From Micropterus salmoides (Eukaryota > Chordata > Actinopteri > Centrarchiformes > Centrarchidae): a stretch of 64,000 nt of DNA. Below are positions 20,968 through 31,746 of the stretch, one piece after another. The notes beneath the pieces are model-generated. The model saw only the letters and a list, made by a program, of their open reading frames with translations. It was not told where the DNA came from and did not search any database. The DNA lies in contig NW_024040817.1 in the NCBI RefSeq assembly GCF_014851395.1, positions 33,514,340-33,578,339 of the forward strand. The letters are read 5' to 3'. Made by a program: the position numbers and the translations under genes. Within the stretch, counting starts at the first letter, position 1, and every line of letters begins with the position of its first letter.

Positions 20968-21140
20968 TTGGTACTATACCACATAGGACATGTACTGTGT
21001 GGTAAATGTGTGGTAAATCTATGGTATAATACCATAAGGCATGTACAGTGTGGTAATTGTGTGGTATTGTACCATAGGACATGTACTGTGCGGTAAATGT
21101 ATGGTATAATACCATAGGATGTGTACTGTGTGGTAACGCG
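20968..21140. repeat. Second TGTGGTA/TACCATA array
   Basis: About four units of roughly 40-45 bp each combine a palindrome such as ATGGTATAATACCAT with a 'ggacatgtactgtgtggtaa' step. It is related to the 14,015-14,327 array. Confidence 0.75.
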
Positions 21141-21420
21141 CTGACATTATACTTCACAAGGTTTTAAATGCTTTTTAATATATAAATGTGGTGACGTTAT
21201 TTTGCAACATTAATGGTAGATTTTGTTGAGACCAACATTAACAGTTAACGTTAACTATGAATCAATTACATTAATATTTACTTACAGCTCAAACAAACAA
21301 TTTGAAGCAAATCAATTAACCGTTTTACATACCGTTAGTTACGAGTCATTTATTTGGACATCATATCAGTATGTTACTTGTAATAAACTTAATAAGCTAA
21401 AAGGTAGAGTCCTTAGTTAC

Positions 21421-22758
21421 TAGAGCCTGACTGATATGGGTTTTTGGGGGCCGATGCCAATATTAAAGTGAAAAAGATTTATGAGCCGATATTTTGATTG
21501 TAAGGACGATTTGGATAGAAGACCCCTTTACTGTATAAACTACACTTAGAACAGGCAGATATTGAAAGCTGGTATGTATGTGGGCTATAAAACCTTTTCC
21601 TAAATGGATTATGTTAATAAAATCGATTACAGTGAACACGTTAACAATTGCACGTCAATAAATATTTGCTACTGGAAGGTGCAACTTTTTCAGCCGTCTG
21701 TAAACAGAGTGAGAGAGAATAAGCATGTGTATTTCACTTTACACATGATCTGCCATAATTTCAATGTAGCACATTCACATCATCCCTTTACCAGCATTCT
21801 TTAATTCTAACCAAAACTATGTGAAACCATTTAACCACCATCGGTATAAATCATGTTATCTAGGATACAGTGAGCTGCTGTTGAATGCATCTAATACTAC
21901 AGGAATGTCTACAACAAGGACCTGCAACTTTGAGATTTCATTTCATTAACGTTATAACTACAACCAGAGCAGTTACAGTTCTGATCTACAACGTCACAAA
22001 AAGAGGAGCTACAGGAAGCCGTGTTAGATTCTTCTTCAGATCACGTTTATTTACATGTTTGCTCTGGTTTAATCATTTCAGACGCAGACTTAACTGCAGA
22101 CATGCGGCTCGCAGATATATTTAGAATAAGTCAGAAACTATAGTTTAACAGCTCATGTTAGCGCTCCTCCAACTGACAAACACGGCATTAGCTTTGTGGC
22201 TAATTTAGCAACAGGCAGCGTTAGGTGCTATGACGTTGCGTGATTTTAGAAAACATTTCGAAGTGATGAACCCTTCGCTAGAACTGTCACACTGTTTGAA
22301 ATAAATGTACAGTTACGTCTGTCCAGTAGCTTTCAACACCCAACTACCGTAACATTAAACTGCTGTGAGCTGGTAGGAAGCCGGGAGATGGCTGTGAAAA
22401 ACGGGCGGGTTACCAAGTCATGAATGTTTTCAGGAGAGAAAAGTGACTGGGTCTGTTTTTATTATAATTCTTAAAGTCATGTAATTAACTTGACAAAAAA
22501 CCGACTCACTGTAGTAAGCTCCAGTAAACTCCGGTCAGCTGATTGTTTTCTTCTGTGGTTTTTGTGGTGAGGCAGTGTAGTTAACAGGGGAGCTGCAGCT
22601 GGTCGCCCTCTGGTGGGCAAACTATGCAACACCCATGACATGAGTGAAGGATCTGACTCTAGGTTTCTTTTTAATAATCATATATTTGCTGTTATAAACG
22701 GCCGATGCCGATTAAATGCAATTAGCTCATATTGGCCGATAATATCGGCCAGGCTCTA
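21421..22758. mobile_element. hAT-type element, 1,338 bp, perfect 8-bp TSD
   Basis: The left end TAGAGCCTGACTGATATG and the right end ATCGGCCAGGCTCTA are inverted repeats. TTAGTTAC directly abuts both sides (21,413-21,420 and 22,759-22,766), an exact 8-bp target duplication as made by hAT transposases. No transposase frame is present, so this is a non-autonomous member. The interior contains GCTAACGTT-like and GTTAGCGCT motifs. Confidence 0.92.
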
Positions 22759-22820
22759 TTAGTTACATGATGGAAGCTATGTAACTTGTAAAACGGTAGC
22801 CATGGCTGCTATGACGTTAA

Positions 22821-23330
22821 CAGGGCTGGACTGAGACAAAAAAAAAATCGGCCCTGGCATTTTTGGCCCAGACGGCCCACCAAAATCACACCCTTTACCA
22901 ACACACCATCCTTCCATTTAAGGGCTCAGCTTAGGGGTGTGACGAAACACTTAGCACTTAACACTGCACAAGATGGGGGCCATGACAACAAGACAAGAAT
23001 GTATTTTAATAGGCTGACTATTTAGGAAAACAAAACATGAATTGATTTAATACTCATAGAGCGGTCTGGGGGTCCTCCCCCACAAGGTTTTGAGCATTAA
23101 ACACTTAATTTCCTGCATTCTGGGGACATTTTCTGGAGACATTTTCTGCACCAGGGAAGCACAAAATGCAGGTGGCAGGTGACAATTCAGACAATAAAAA
23201 TATAATAAAATATAATGCAGTAATCTGTAGCTTATTGTTTTTAGCCTAAGTTCCTTTTTTTGGACAACAGTTTTCTTCTGTATTTACATCGCATTGCAGG
23301 CTTATTGTGCAAATAAACCTTTCTCATAGC
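22821..23330. mobile_element. hAT-like element, left part (CAGGGCTGGACTGAG)
   Basis: CAGGGCTGGACTGAGACAAA followed by CGGCCCTGGCATTTTTGGCC is the start of a widespread fish hAT family. The matching right terminus is not found, so the element is truncated or diverged; the right boundary given is approximate. Confidence 0.55.
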
Positions 23331-24829
23331 ATTTTTATTTGTTAACATTAACATTTCTTGGTGCAAACTATTTTTCAGAACATTTTTAACAAATACTTAA
23401 AAAAAAATGGTGGCTATGTTCCCAGCGTCCACAGTGTAAATAAGCCTCCCTCCCTGCTCCCTCCCTACAGGCTGAGCTACTCCCAACTTACCGCTTCACC
23501 TCCACTCTCCTCCTGCTCGCTGCCTGTAACAAATCGCCTAACACCAAACAGCAAGGGAAAAGTACATCACGCAAAAAAAAGGTAACGGGCGGATCTGGTA
23601 CCTGCCCAGGTGATTGCAGCCAGCGGCCTGCTTACTTTGGTTAAACAAACCCTACAAGCCAGATAAATATTCAAACTGCACCTTTATACACTTGACAAAA
23701 TTGTACATAAACGAAAAAAGTCCATACGATGAGTTGATGATGAGTTTAACAACATGTATTTAGAGATATATCAGGTTTAGACCACGTTGGGCAGTGCACA
23801 CCGGTATTTGTTGCTGGAGGCTCGGCCGCACTCTGACACATCAAACAAACATTTTAAACATTATGACCATTTGCTACACACATTTACTCTTCAAAACCCC
23901 AATGTCCCAGCACATCAAATGTTCATTCAAATAACTTAAATTATTCGGATTGAACTACATGTCCTCTGCGGTAAGAAGAAAAAAAAGAAGAGACCAGGTG
24001 AAGCGTGGCAGACGCGCAGTCAATAATATTCCACAGTTAACTTAGGCAACCTCGCCACAGTCTGTTTAGCCGATGGGATGATGCAGTAGTCCAGAAAAGT
24101 CCCAACATGTAATCACCTAAAAGAGTTTCTTTGTTCCTTTGTTGAGTTCGTCTGGCAAACCTAACACAAAGCACACTATACTCCGACCGCTTCACCTGTT
24201 GCACTCCAGAGTTCCCCCTAAATGTCACTTCCCACTCTCCTTTTAAAACCTATCCAGTGGAAAAACAATAATGAGGGGGAATATGGGAAATGAGGCGCAG
24301 AAACAGAGAGCAGAGGGGGTGGGGGCCTGTAAGAGATGCTATTTTGAGTAACGTTGCTGCTGCGGCAGGGCTGTGTGAGATTAGTGTCTGGAATAGGGCA
24401 TTTGAGAGAGAAAGGTACTTTTCATATTTCTCACAAGATTTTAGTGATCAGTTCTAGTTGAGGATCTGATGCCTCCACATCTGCTACACAAAGTTTAAAC
24501 TGTATGTAATGTTATGAGGACAACTTGGCTACAGGACATTTGACAGCTGATATAAACTTATCTGTCTTAAAAGGCAACACAAAAACATTTAAAGACTGTC
24601 TCCCTTGTTCCATTTTCTCCCACGTATGTGACATAATAGTGCTGTCAACATCAAAATACTGAGGCATCTTTTAGAGGAGCATCTCAAAAAATTTGAATAC
24701 TGTGGAAACGAGCACCAGAACCAGACTGAGAGATAACAGGCTTCAGAAAGCTTTGCAGGTATTTTGAGTTAATTAGCTGATTAGAGAGCTCTTCTCCCGT
24801 TGACATTTCTGTATAATTTATAACACAAA

Positions 24830-25012
24830 GCAGGTAGCCCATTAATCGGAAGGTCGGCAGTTCAACTGGCTCCTCCAGTTGCGTGTCCGTGTGTGGCTGT
24901 GTATGAATGTTAGTTTCTGATTGAGCACTTAGGCTCAATGAATGTGTGTGAATGGTGAATGCAGATGTAGTGTCAAAGCGCTTTGCACTCAAAGCGGTCA
25001 AAGTGGTCAAAA
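24830..25012 (+). mobile_element. tRNA-derived SINE, 5'-truncated
   Basis: CATTAATCGGAAGGTCGGCA then GTTCAACTGG is a degraded internal promoter B-box region. A GTGAATG-rich body and a tail with CAAAGCGCTTTGCACTCAAA follow. A second copy of this SINE class is at 40,602-40,800. Confidence 0.65.
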
Positions 25013-25330
25013 AGACTAGAGTATTCCTAATAGCAATAGTTTAACAAATTGAAAACATCAATATTGAAAGGTTTCAAATGTAGAAGTAGTTTTGTATGAC
25101 TGGAAATAATGTGTTGTAAGAGTTATTATAATGATAGAATCTGCTGTCATAATTTCACATCAGGTTCAGGTTGTTGTGAGTAAAAGGAAAAGGCTGTGCA
25201 GAGCAGGAGCTAAAGAGCTGGGGCTGTTATCTCCTGTCTGCACTGTCTATACTTACGCCCCAGCTCTTTACACACACAGGACACAGAAAATCACATCTGG
25301 AGGGTTCTGCAATCAGCTCCTCTGGTACCT

Positions 25331-25640
25331 GTAAAGACAACAATGGGAAGACAGTTAAGCAGCTTCTTCCAAAGAGCCATAAATCTACTGAACTCTGAGA
25401 TCGCCTCAGCATGAAAACCTCTCGAGCATGTCACAATAATTAGAGGTAGCAACGTGAAATACACGGTTTACTAATATGTGCAATATACTGTTTGCTGCTG
25501 GACACTGTGCAATAATAATCCATGCTGCAAAACACCTGTTGACTACTCAGTCAGATCTTATTTAACATTTATTATAAGGATCTTATTTTATATTTAACTG
25601 TACTACCTTTTTTGGCAAATTCTAATCCACCAAACAAACT
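25331..25640 (+). mobile_element. LINE 3' end (RT C-terminus and UTR)
   Basis: The frame RQLSSFFQRAINLLNSEIAS ends at a stop near 25,412. It matches the C-terminal S-F-F-P-x-A-I-x-L-L-N motif of L2/Rex1-type LINEs. An A/T-rich UTR follows with GTGCAATATACTGTTTGCTG and GTGCAATAATAATCCATGCT. Confidence 0.6.
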
Positions 25641-25744
25641 CAGAGGTGGCTCTCACACACCTAATTTCTGGCTTTAACTAAACCATCGCCCTAGTTGCAG
25701 CCCAGCTACTTGTCTGTAGGTATAAAGCTCATTATATGCTGACA

Positions 25745-26005
25745 AAAAAGGTGGATGTAAATATCTACAGGTAGCCTACAACATCTGTTCTGCCGAATAA
25801 TGCATCCACCTGTTAAGGCCCTTAACAGAAATGTCGCTGATCAAACACAGTTATCACCTCAGATTGTTTGCTGAATCACAAGGAATGCTACATCTACTAA
25901 GTGTAATAACTTATTGATGACTCTAAACGTCCTTCAGTATGTACTTGAATCATCCCCACTGATGAACCCCACCAAGAATAGTATAATGTTTTTAAACAGT
26001 CCCTC
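25745..26005. mobile_element. Second copy of the 2,000-2,340 repeat
   Basis: It is collinear with 2,047-2,290 (GGTGGATGTAAAT, ATCTGTTCTGCCGAATAATG, TGATGAACCCCACCA). The inverted termini seen in the first copy are not obvious here. Confidence 0.7.
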
Positions 26006-26089
26006 CGGTTCAGGTCCAGCCACTTATAATAGTATCTGACTAGTATCTAACTGAACAGTGACTGCGTAGAGCGCAGCGTACAGTACGAG

Positions 26090-26690
26090 GCCAAATCTCA
26101 CATTGCCCGTTTGTAAAGTTTAGCGTTAACATAACGTCAGCTAACGTTAACAGAGCTGAGCCAGAGACGTTTGGCTGAGCCTTTGCTTTACAACTTCACA
26201 CACGCCTTTTCTTCACGGCATTATCACCCTAATGTCTAACACTAAGGTTAATCTAATACATTTTGGCTTCTCTCTTCTTGCTGACTTGTCTTTGATTCCT
26301 TAAAAGCTGTGGTTAGAACACACTAAACTCTTTATCTTAGCATCGTTAGCAGCTTGGAGCTGCTCATATCTGGCTAATTAGCGTAACGAGCTAAACTAAC
26401 AAGCTATATGCCGACAGCGATACCTGATAATATTGTTAACACATAAATAAAATACAGGAATTTCACTCACCAACTGGAACACGGACTTCCTGGAGGTTCT
26501 CTCTCCAATAACAGCCTGCCATTATTCATCCGGTATCTGCATGTAGAAATGTCCAAACAGCTCCAACAGGCTGAGCCTCAGAGCTCCGTGTAGCTGAGTG
26601 AGGCTAACAGACAGCGGACCGAGTGCTAGGAGTTGCAGCGGCCAGGGACGCCTGTCAATCAAAGCGGCCACGCCCCTAGTAATGCCGACT
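26090..26690. other. CpG- and AACGTTA-containing stretch
   Basis: This stretch contains CAGCTAACGTTAACAGAGCT and, at 26,464-26,640, a GC-richer block. On the minus strand the block ends in a donor-like TTG|GTGAGTG. It could be a repeat-carried promoter or first exon; no protein is visible. Confidence 0.3.
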
Positions 26691-27208
26691 TTTTAACTAA
26701 TAGGCTATCATATTCAGCATAACATTCATAACAGCAGCAAGGAGTGTTTTTTTTTTACAAAGCATAGGCTATAGCCTAGGCCTAACGTTTCTTAACACCA
26801 CCGGCTGAAAGAAAAAAATAAAGCAAGTAAAGCCCGACTTTTGAACTGCTGTTGCATATGTAGCCTATCTAGAGCAGTTAACAAAACGTTAACGCCACTC
26901 TCTCCCGACGAGTCCAAGCATCAGTGGCAGGAGCTGCCGGAGTTTCTTTCTGTAAGTTTCACGTTGCTGTGCTGCTTCAGCAGATGCTTCAATAAATCAG
27001 ATATAGAAATGTTCGCGGTTGAAAGCTTTTGCTAGTCGCACAGAGTTTACAATAGACAACAATGTTATTTGTATCTTAGACTGTGACACAATAATGGCAG
27101 TTGCTACTAGAACGCCTCTCTCCCTCGTTCTCCATTTTTCCTTTAGTTTTGGCTATCAGCGAACATGAACAATAAAGTCGGGTCCCGCTGAGCTGCTGCA
27201 CAGTCAAG

Positions 27209-27351
27209 GATGGTGCGTTCAGTAACGAGTAACGCAGCGTTACTTGCCTTAGTAACTAGTAATATTAATGTTTTATAAAAGTAATTAGTTATACTACTAA
27301 TTACTGGGAAAGTAATATTATTACAATAGAGTGTTACTGCCCAACACTGTC
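27209..27351. mobile_element. hAT-like MITE fragment, inverted copy
   Basis: GTAACGAGTAACGCAGCGTT ... TGCCCAACACTG is the inverted counterpart of 13,846-13,974. Confidence 0.7.
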
Positions 27352-27639
27352 CAAATGACACTGGATTAGATCCCCTACCAAGGTCTCTTACGCTGTTCTA
27401 TTAAAAAAATGTGAGATTCTAGCAGACCTGATTTTCATAGAATTGTGGGAATTGAACACTGTTTTCGGAGCTTTGCTGGTACAAAAATGATTGAATGATG
27501 TGTGTTCCTTCATCAACTACAAATCAAAAAGATTACAGAAATTTTTTTAATATTTATAAATAGGCGTATTCTTTTGTGGATATTTGTAATAAGATCACCA
27601 AACACAATTAGGCTACCTCTGATTTAATAAAATCTGTGT

Positions 27640-27930
27640 AGCCTACTTAGAACATATTTCCTCTAAAAGATCATAAAAGTTGTTCTGATCCGGCGGCCTA
27701 TAACATGTTCCAATTAAAATAGGTTTAGTCTTTGGTAAGAAAATTTCCAGCCACACTGATTCAATAATGTCATGACAAACATCTGTCCTATGGTTAAAAC
27801 CGCACTGTTACGATTCCAGTCACATCTGATCACCACATAATTCTCTAAATCTCAGCATCTTTAATGGAGCTATCAAACCAAGTTTCAGTGAAGCACATCA
27901 CTTCCACCTTATATTTGTTTGCAAGCAGAC
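27640..27930 (-). mobile_element. LINE endonuclease fragment
   Basis: The minus strand reads ANKYKVEVMCFTETWFDSSI, the F-T-E-T-W catalytic-Glu block, and later IIESVWLEIFLPKTKPILIG followed by TCYRPPDQNNFYDLLEEIC, typical of LINE endonucleases. Stops and small indels separate the pieces. Confidence 0.75.
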
Positions 27931-28207
27931 GAAGTTCGTTTATCTTTGGAAGAAGACTCTGATGTTGAGATGGAGAATATGGAATCCTCTTTTAAAGAAC
28001 AATTTGTACGATTTCTAGATCGTTTTGAGACGGCATTTGGAACTTCACTTTTTTCATGTAGCCTACTTTTATGGCATTGTCTTTGTCATTCCCTTCCAGT
28101 CTGTGCTCTGAAGCGAGCCAGCCATCGGGGTTCTCATGTCCTGGACTCACAATGACGACTCCTTTGATTTATTTTTTGAAATGTGCAGGGAGGGGTAACA
28201 GAACAAG

Positions 28208-28390
28208 TTAAGTAAGGCATTCTTTCCAAATCCAAAGTGTTTTGTTTTCAGAATGAGGTCTCATTACAGTTAGCTGATTTACATCCACTACTCTTCCATA
28301 AGTGTGAGCAGTTTGGGATGCATTTGTAAGCATCAACAACAAACAATACACTGAGAGCCCTACCAACACGGCAAACTTTCCTGCCGCCAT
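28208..28390 (-). CDS. Small open frame with signal-peptide-like start
   Basis: A 60-codon minus-strand frame starts MAAGKFAVLVGLSVYCLLLM and continues LTNASQTAHTYGRVVDVNQL. The first 25 residues look like a cleavable signal peptide: short basic n-region, hydrophobic core, small residues before the Q. I do not recognise it. It could be the first exon of a secreted protein (a weak donor GTAAAT follows the VVD codons) or a chance frame. A Tc1 remnant lies directly upstream, which argues for caution. Confidence 0.25.
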   Translation of the reverse strand: MAAGKFAVLVGLSVYCLLLMLTNASQTAHTYGRVVDVNQLTVMRPHSENKTLWIWKECLT

Positions 28391-28419
28391 GATGCTCCTC
28401 CTCTTGACCGTCTTACGAT

Positions 28420-28570
28420 GATGCTATGAAGGCAAAGGGCGGTCACACCAAATATTGATTTGATTTAGGTTTTTCCTTCTGTTCACTCACTTTGTATTTT
28501 GTTAATTCATATATATAATCTATTAACATGTCTATTTTTACATGTACATTTTTAAAGCATTCTTCAAAAT
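28420..28570 (+). pseudogene. Tc1-like 3' remnant
   Basis: DAMKAKGGHTKY followed by a stop is a Tc1 transposase C-terminus. The following bases (TTCACTCACTTTGTATTTTG, then AAAGCATTC) are the reverse complement of the 5' end region at 7,540-7,622. This is the right end of the same family, eroded before its terminus. Confidence 0.7.
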
Positions 28571-29274
28571 CATATCCAAAGATTTTTGTGAATCTTGCAT
28601 GAGGTTCATGTATCAACAACTGGTGTCTGAATTTCATCCATCAATGTTGAAAAAATGTGGAAATACCTAAATAACCAAAAAGAAAAAAAAGCCAACCTGA
28701 AAAAATCCAATGCCTGTCCAGTTACCTTGTTTGGTGCTGGGACTGTGGATGATTGAACCGATGGATGGGACAAAGGTTTTTGTACATCTTCATGGGCTTT
28801 TATTCACCCCTACAGATCATCCACACAGAGACTACCGCTTTCTGAGGTAGTTTTACTTTGGAGTAAAATGACGTACATCTCTTAGAGAGGAGAACGGGTG
28901 GTTTAAGGTGCAGACACATGAAATTGCTAAGTGACAACGGGGGTATGACAGTCACAAGACATTAAATGACTTGAGGGAATTACTTAAAACTCCTTCAGTG
29001 GCTGACTGAAGGACTGAATCTGCTTCTGCTGTGCTGTCAACATGCTGTTTTGACTGCACAGCCTATGGTGCAGTGATTTTCCATCCACCATGTTACACGG
29101 GCAGAAGAGATTAAATAAACGATATAAGCCTCTCTCATGCATTCTCTCACTTATTTCACCTGTCTGAATCATAAAGAGTCATTAATTCAACAATTTTAGC
29201 AATGTAATGTATTCCTTGTCTGACAAGGGCTTTAGATGTACTGTAGACACAAGATACACAACATGCAGGCTAAC

Positions 29275-29594
29275 CAGAGCCTCAGCACTGCTCACTGAGT
29301 GCTGGTCTGGGGCGACCTCTCCCTCTGTCTTCAGTTCAGGTTCAGGGTCAGCAATGGGGGCTTTAGCTTCTTCTTCTTCCTTGTCCTCCTTCTCTCCTGC
29401 CTCACTCTCACACTGCGAGCGCCTCTTCATGAAGGATGAGAAGAGGCGGGAGAGGCCGCGACCAGCAGAGTTGCGGTTGCGTGGCCGGAGCTGCTCCTCC
29501 ATTGGTGAGGGCGGTCTGGCGTCCTGGCTGGCTTCTTCCTGCTGCCTCGGCTTCTTCTGGTAACTCTCCGTCTCGTCTGTTGTCATCGCAACAG
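29275..29594 (-). CDS. epb41: Protein 4.1 (epb41), start codon and headpiece exon
   Basis: The minus-strand exon begins after an acceptor (CTCTATTTCCATAG) 8 bp before ATG at 29,586-29,584. The protein starts MTTDETESYQKKPRQQ. It then carries RGLSRLFSSFMKRRSQ, KAPIADPEPELKTEG and QHSVSSAE, which match, in order, the headpiece of vertebrate 4.1R (RGLSRLFSSFLKR; KAPIA-PEPELKTD; LHSLSSAE). This identifies the gene as 4.1R-type rather than epb41l1-3. The 3' boundary is uncertain: CTG|GTTAGC at 29,275 keeps the conserved SSAE but is a weak donor, while TCA|GTGAGC at 29,296 is a stronger site that drops it. Both leave phase 0, as required by 7,064-7,357. The headpiece binds calmodulin and modulates membrane binding in the longer isoform. 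Confidence 0.88.
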
Positions 29595-30155
29595 CTATGG
29601 AAATAGAGGACGAGATAGAAGATAGAAGTTAAAAACCAGAAACACTCAGTGCCACTTTGTCTTCGTCCTATGTGTCAAGCTTCTCAGCCTTTTTCCCTAG
29701 TGTTATTCTCCCAGTGTTTTCTGGACTCTTCTCAGTGTTTGTTGGACTTTCTTTGTGTTCCTGTATCATGTCTGTGTTCTGAATATTGTGTTTGCCTGCT
29801 CCCTGTTGGATTTGTTTGCCTTTGTCTGGACTGCTTCACTGGTTTTGACCTCTGCCTGCCTCACCATGCTGTAAGCCTTTTGTACCTGTTGATTGTTATT
29901 AAGTCTGCGTTTCACCTATTACATTGGTATATCAGCCCAGCTCAGAGGTTGAGAAGAGTTGAACATATAGTTTGGCACATGTGAACATGATGCTGATTCT
30001 AAGGTGAGTGTAACTATGCTGAACCGCACAAAACTGAACATTAGAGCATATTTTCAACTCACCTGTGTAAGTGAACAATGTGTAACATTTTAACTTTATG
30101 CTTTCATTTACTTTTGGAGGGGGTACTACAGTAAAAATAACTAAAAATAAAAGTA
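29595..30155. other. Upstream intron or 5' flank of epb41
   Basis: No further epb41 exon, CpG island or promoter is evident. The C/T-rich stretch just left of 29,600 on the coding strand serves the acceptor of the headpiece exon. The rest is unremarkable. Confidence 0.5.
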
Positions 30156-30272
30156 GAACTTCCGGTTATGGCAGCCACGTGAAAAGACGGGTTTTGTACC
30201 GCTCTGCTGTTCTTGTCAAAATTTCTTTAAAACCCTCTCTTTTGCAACAAAGTGACGCGCTAATACACTCGT

Positions 30273-31217
30273 GTGGACAGAATAATGCCTAAAGCAGCAA
30301 AAACGGGCCAAGAAGCAAGCGAAAAATCAAAACAACCCAAGTTGACGGACTACCACCTTTGTGGTGAAGCACAGAAGGCTAGCGCTAGCACCAGCCCGAG
30401 CCCTGACTCTAATGCTAGCTCTGCTCTAATGGCGGCTTCCGGCGGGGAATATAAACAGAAAGACCAGAGCAGCAAGTTGGACGAAATACTGTCCACTGTC
30501 AACTCCATGAAAATGGACGTCTCCTCTAAATTTGACAAAGTGGTGGAGTCCATTGAAGGTCTGAGGAAAGAGATGAATGACTGTACCCGGCGAGTATCAC
30601 AAACGGAAACCCGAATTTCTGAGGCAGATGACAAGATAGAAATCCTGCGTGCTAAAGTGAACACACTGGAGTCCAATGCGAAAGCGCTGGAGGACCAAGT
30701 TATGGACCTCGAGGCAAGATCTAGACGAAACAACTTAAGACTAGTCAATCTGCCGGAGGGAGCTGAAGGACAAGACCCATGTGTGTTTTTAGAGAAATGG
30801 TTACCGGAGATACTCGGCACGGAGGCAGTTGTCATAGAAAGAGCACATCGAATTGGACCTAAGAGGGACAGCATCACACCACCTCGCACTCTAATAATGA
30901 GATTCCTCAACTATAGGGATAAACAGGTGGTTTTTGCTGCAGCATGAGCAAATAAGGACATTCGGTTCCAAAATCAACAGGTACGGCTCTATCCGGACAC
31001 AGCAGCTGGATTACACCAACTACGGAAGCAGTTTGATTTGGTTCGAGCAGAGTTACGCAAACTTGGTCTGCGACACGGAGTGGCCCATCCGGCCAAACTA
31101 TTGGTGACTTATAAGGACCAGACTCATTCCTTTAAAACAGCAGCGGCAGCGAGAGAGTTTGTGAAGAAAATTCAGAAGAAGGCAGAAGAGGATGAATCAC
31201 TACCAGCTTTGGACTAA
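30273..31217 (+). pseudogene. L1 ORF1 (RNA-binding, coiled coil), one stop
   Basis: From ATG at 30,285 (MPKAAKTGQEASEKSKQPKL) the frame gives a low-complexity N-terminus. A coiled coil follows (about residues 70-145: LDEILSTVNSMKMDVSSKFD, RISEADDKIEILRAKVNTLE), then the RRM-like block EARSRRNNLRLVNLPEGAEG and the C-terminal region (RAHRIGPKRD...PRTLIMRFLNYRDK). A TGA at 30,945-30,947 interrupts it. The same frame then continues ANKDIRFQNQQVRLYPDTAA to a stop at 31,215. A single nonsense change therefore separates it from a full-length L1-type nucleic-acid chaperone of about 310 residues. The nominal frame start at 30,273 is the upstream ATG (MDRIMPKAAK). Confidence 0.9.
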
Positions 31218-31746
31218 ATCACACTCTTTCTTTATCTTCTTTCTAGTGAGTAACTCCCAGGTCCGTTACGCGGAAAACATCTGTCTTTATTTTTAATTTT
31301 GATATTGAAAAGGCTCGAATTGTCTGAAGTTTTGAAGTGTCCAGTTTTAGTGGTGCATTTTCTGTTTACAAGGGCATAGTGACTTGATATGGAGGCGCAC
31401 TTACTGAGCGTTATAAATAGTGCACACAGTGGGTAAATTTGTATTGAAACGAGGGTGGTTAATTGACTGTCACTAATGGCGAACAGCATCGGTAGTAAGG
31501 GTTCTGGTTTGGTTAGAGAAGAGTGGTTAGACTGCTCCTCACTATGTGTGGAGTGGTCACATGCGATAGTGGGAGACGCACGGTCGAGGGAGGGATACCC
31601 ATACGGTGTGGGAAAGGGGGGTAGTTCGTGTTCACGGTGCTGGATATGCGTTCTCATATCCAGGTTTGTTTCGCTTCTCCATGAAAAAATCCTAATTTAC
31701 GAGGTAAAAAACTCATTATTTGATTTCAAAGTTTTGATATCTCAAA

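Larger units (their letters stand above)
7358..29274 (-). other. epb41 intron (about 21.9 kb), transposon-filled
   Basis: The intron spans from the headpiece exon to the linker/FERM exon. In vertebrate 4.1R this interval can contain alternative exons; I could not identify any epb41-like one. Individual repeats are listed separately. Stretches of more than 300 bp where I recognise nothing are 8,236-9,005, 9,770-10,360, 17,060-17,290, 18,816-20,030, 23,330-24,830 and 28,570-29,270. Confidence 0.75.

Noticed and set aside
29207..29563. 118-codon plus-strand frame
   Set aside because: Antisense shadow of the epb41 headpiece exon, which has matching family motifs and splice sites on the minus strand.
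30350..30910. 186-codon minus-strand frame
   Set aside because: Antisense shadow of L1 ORF1.
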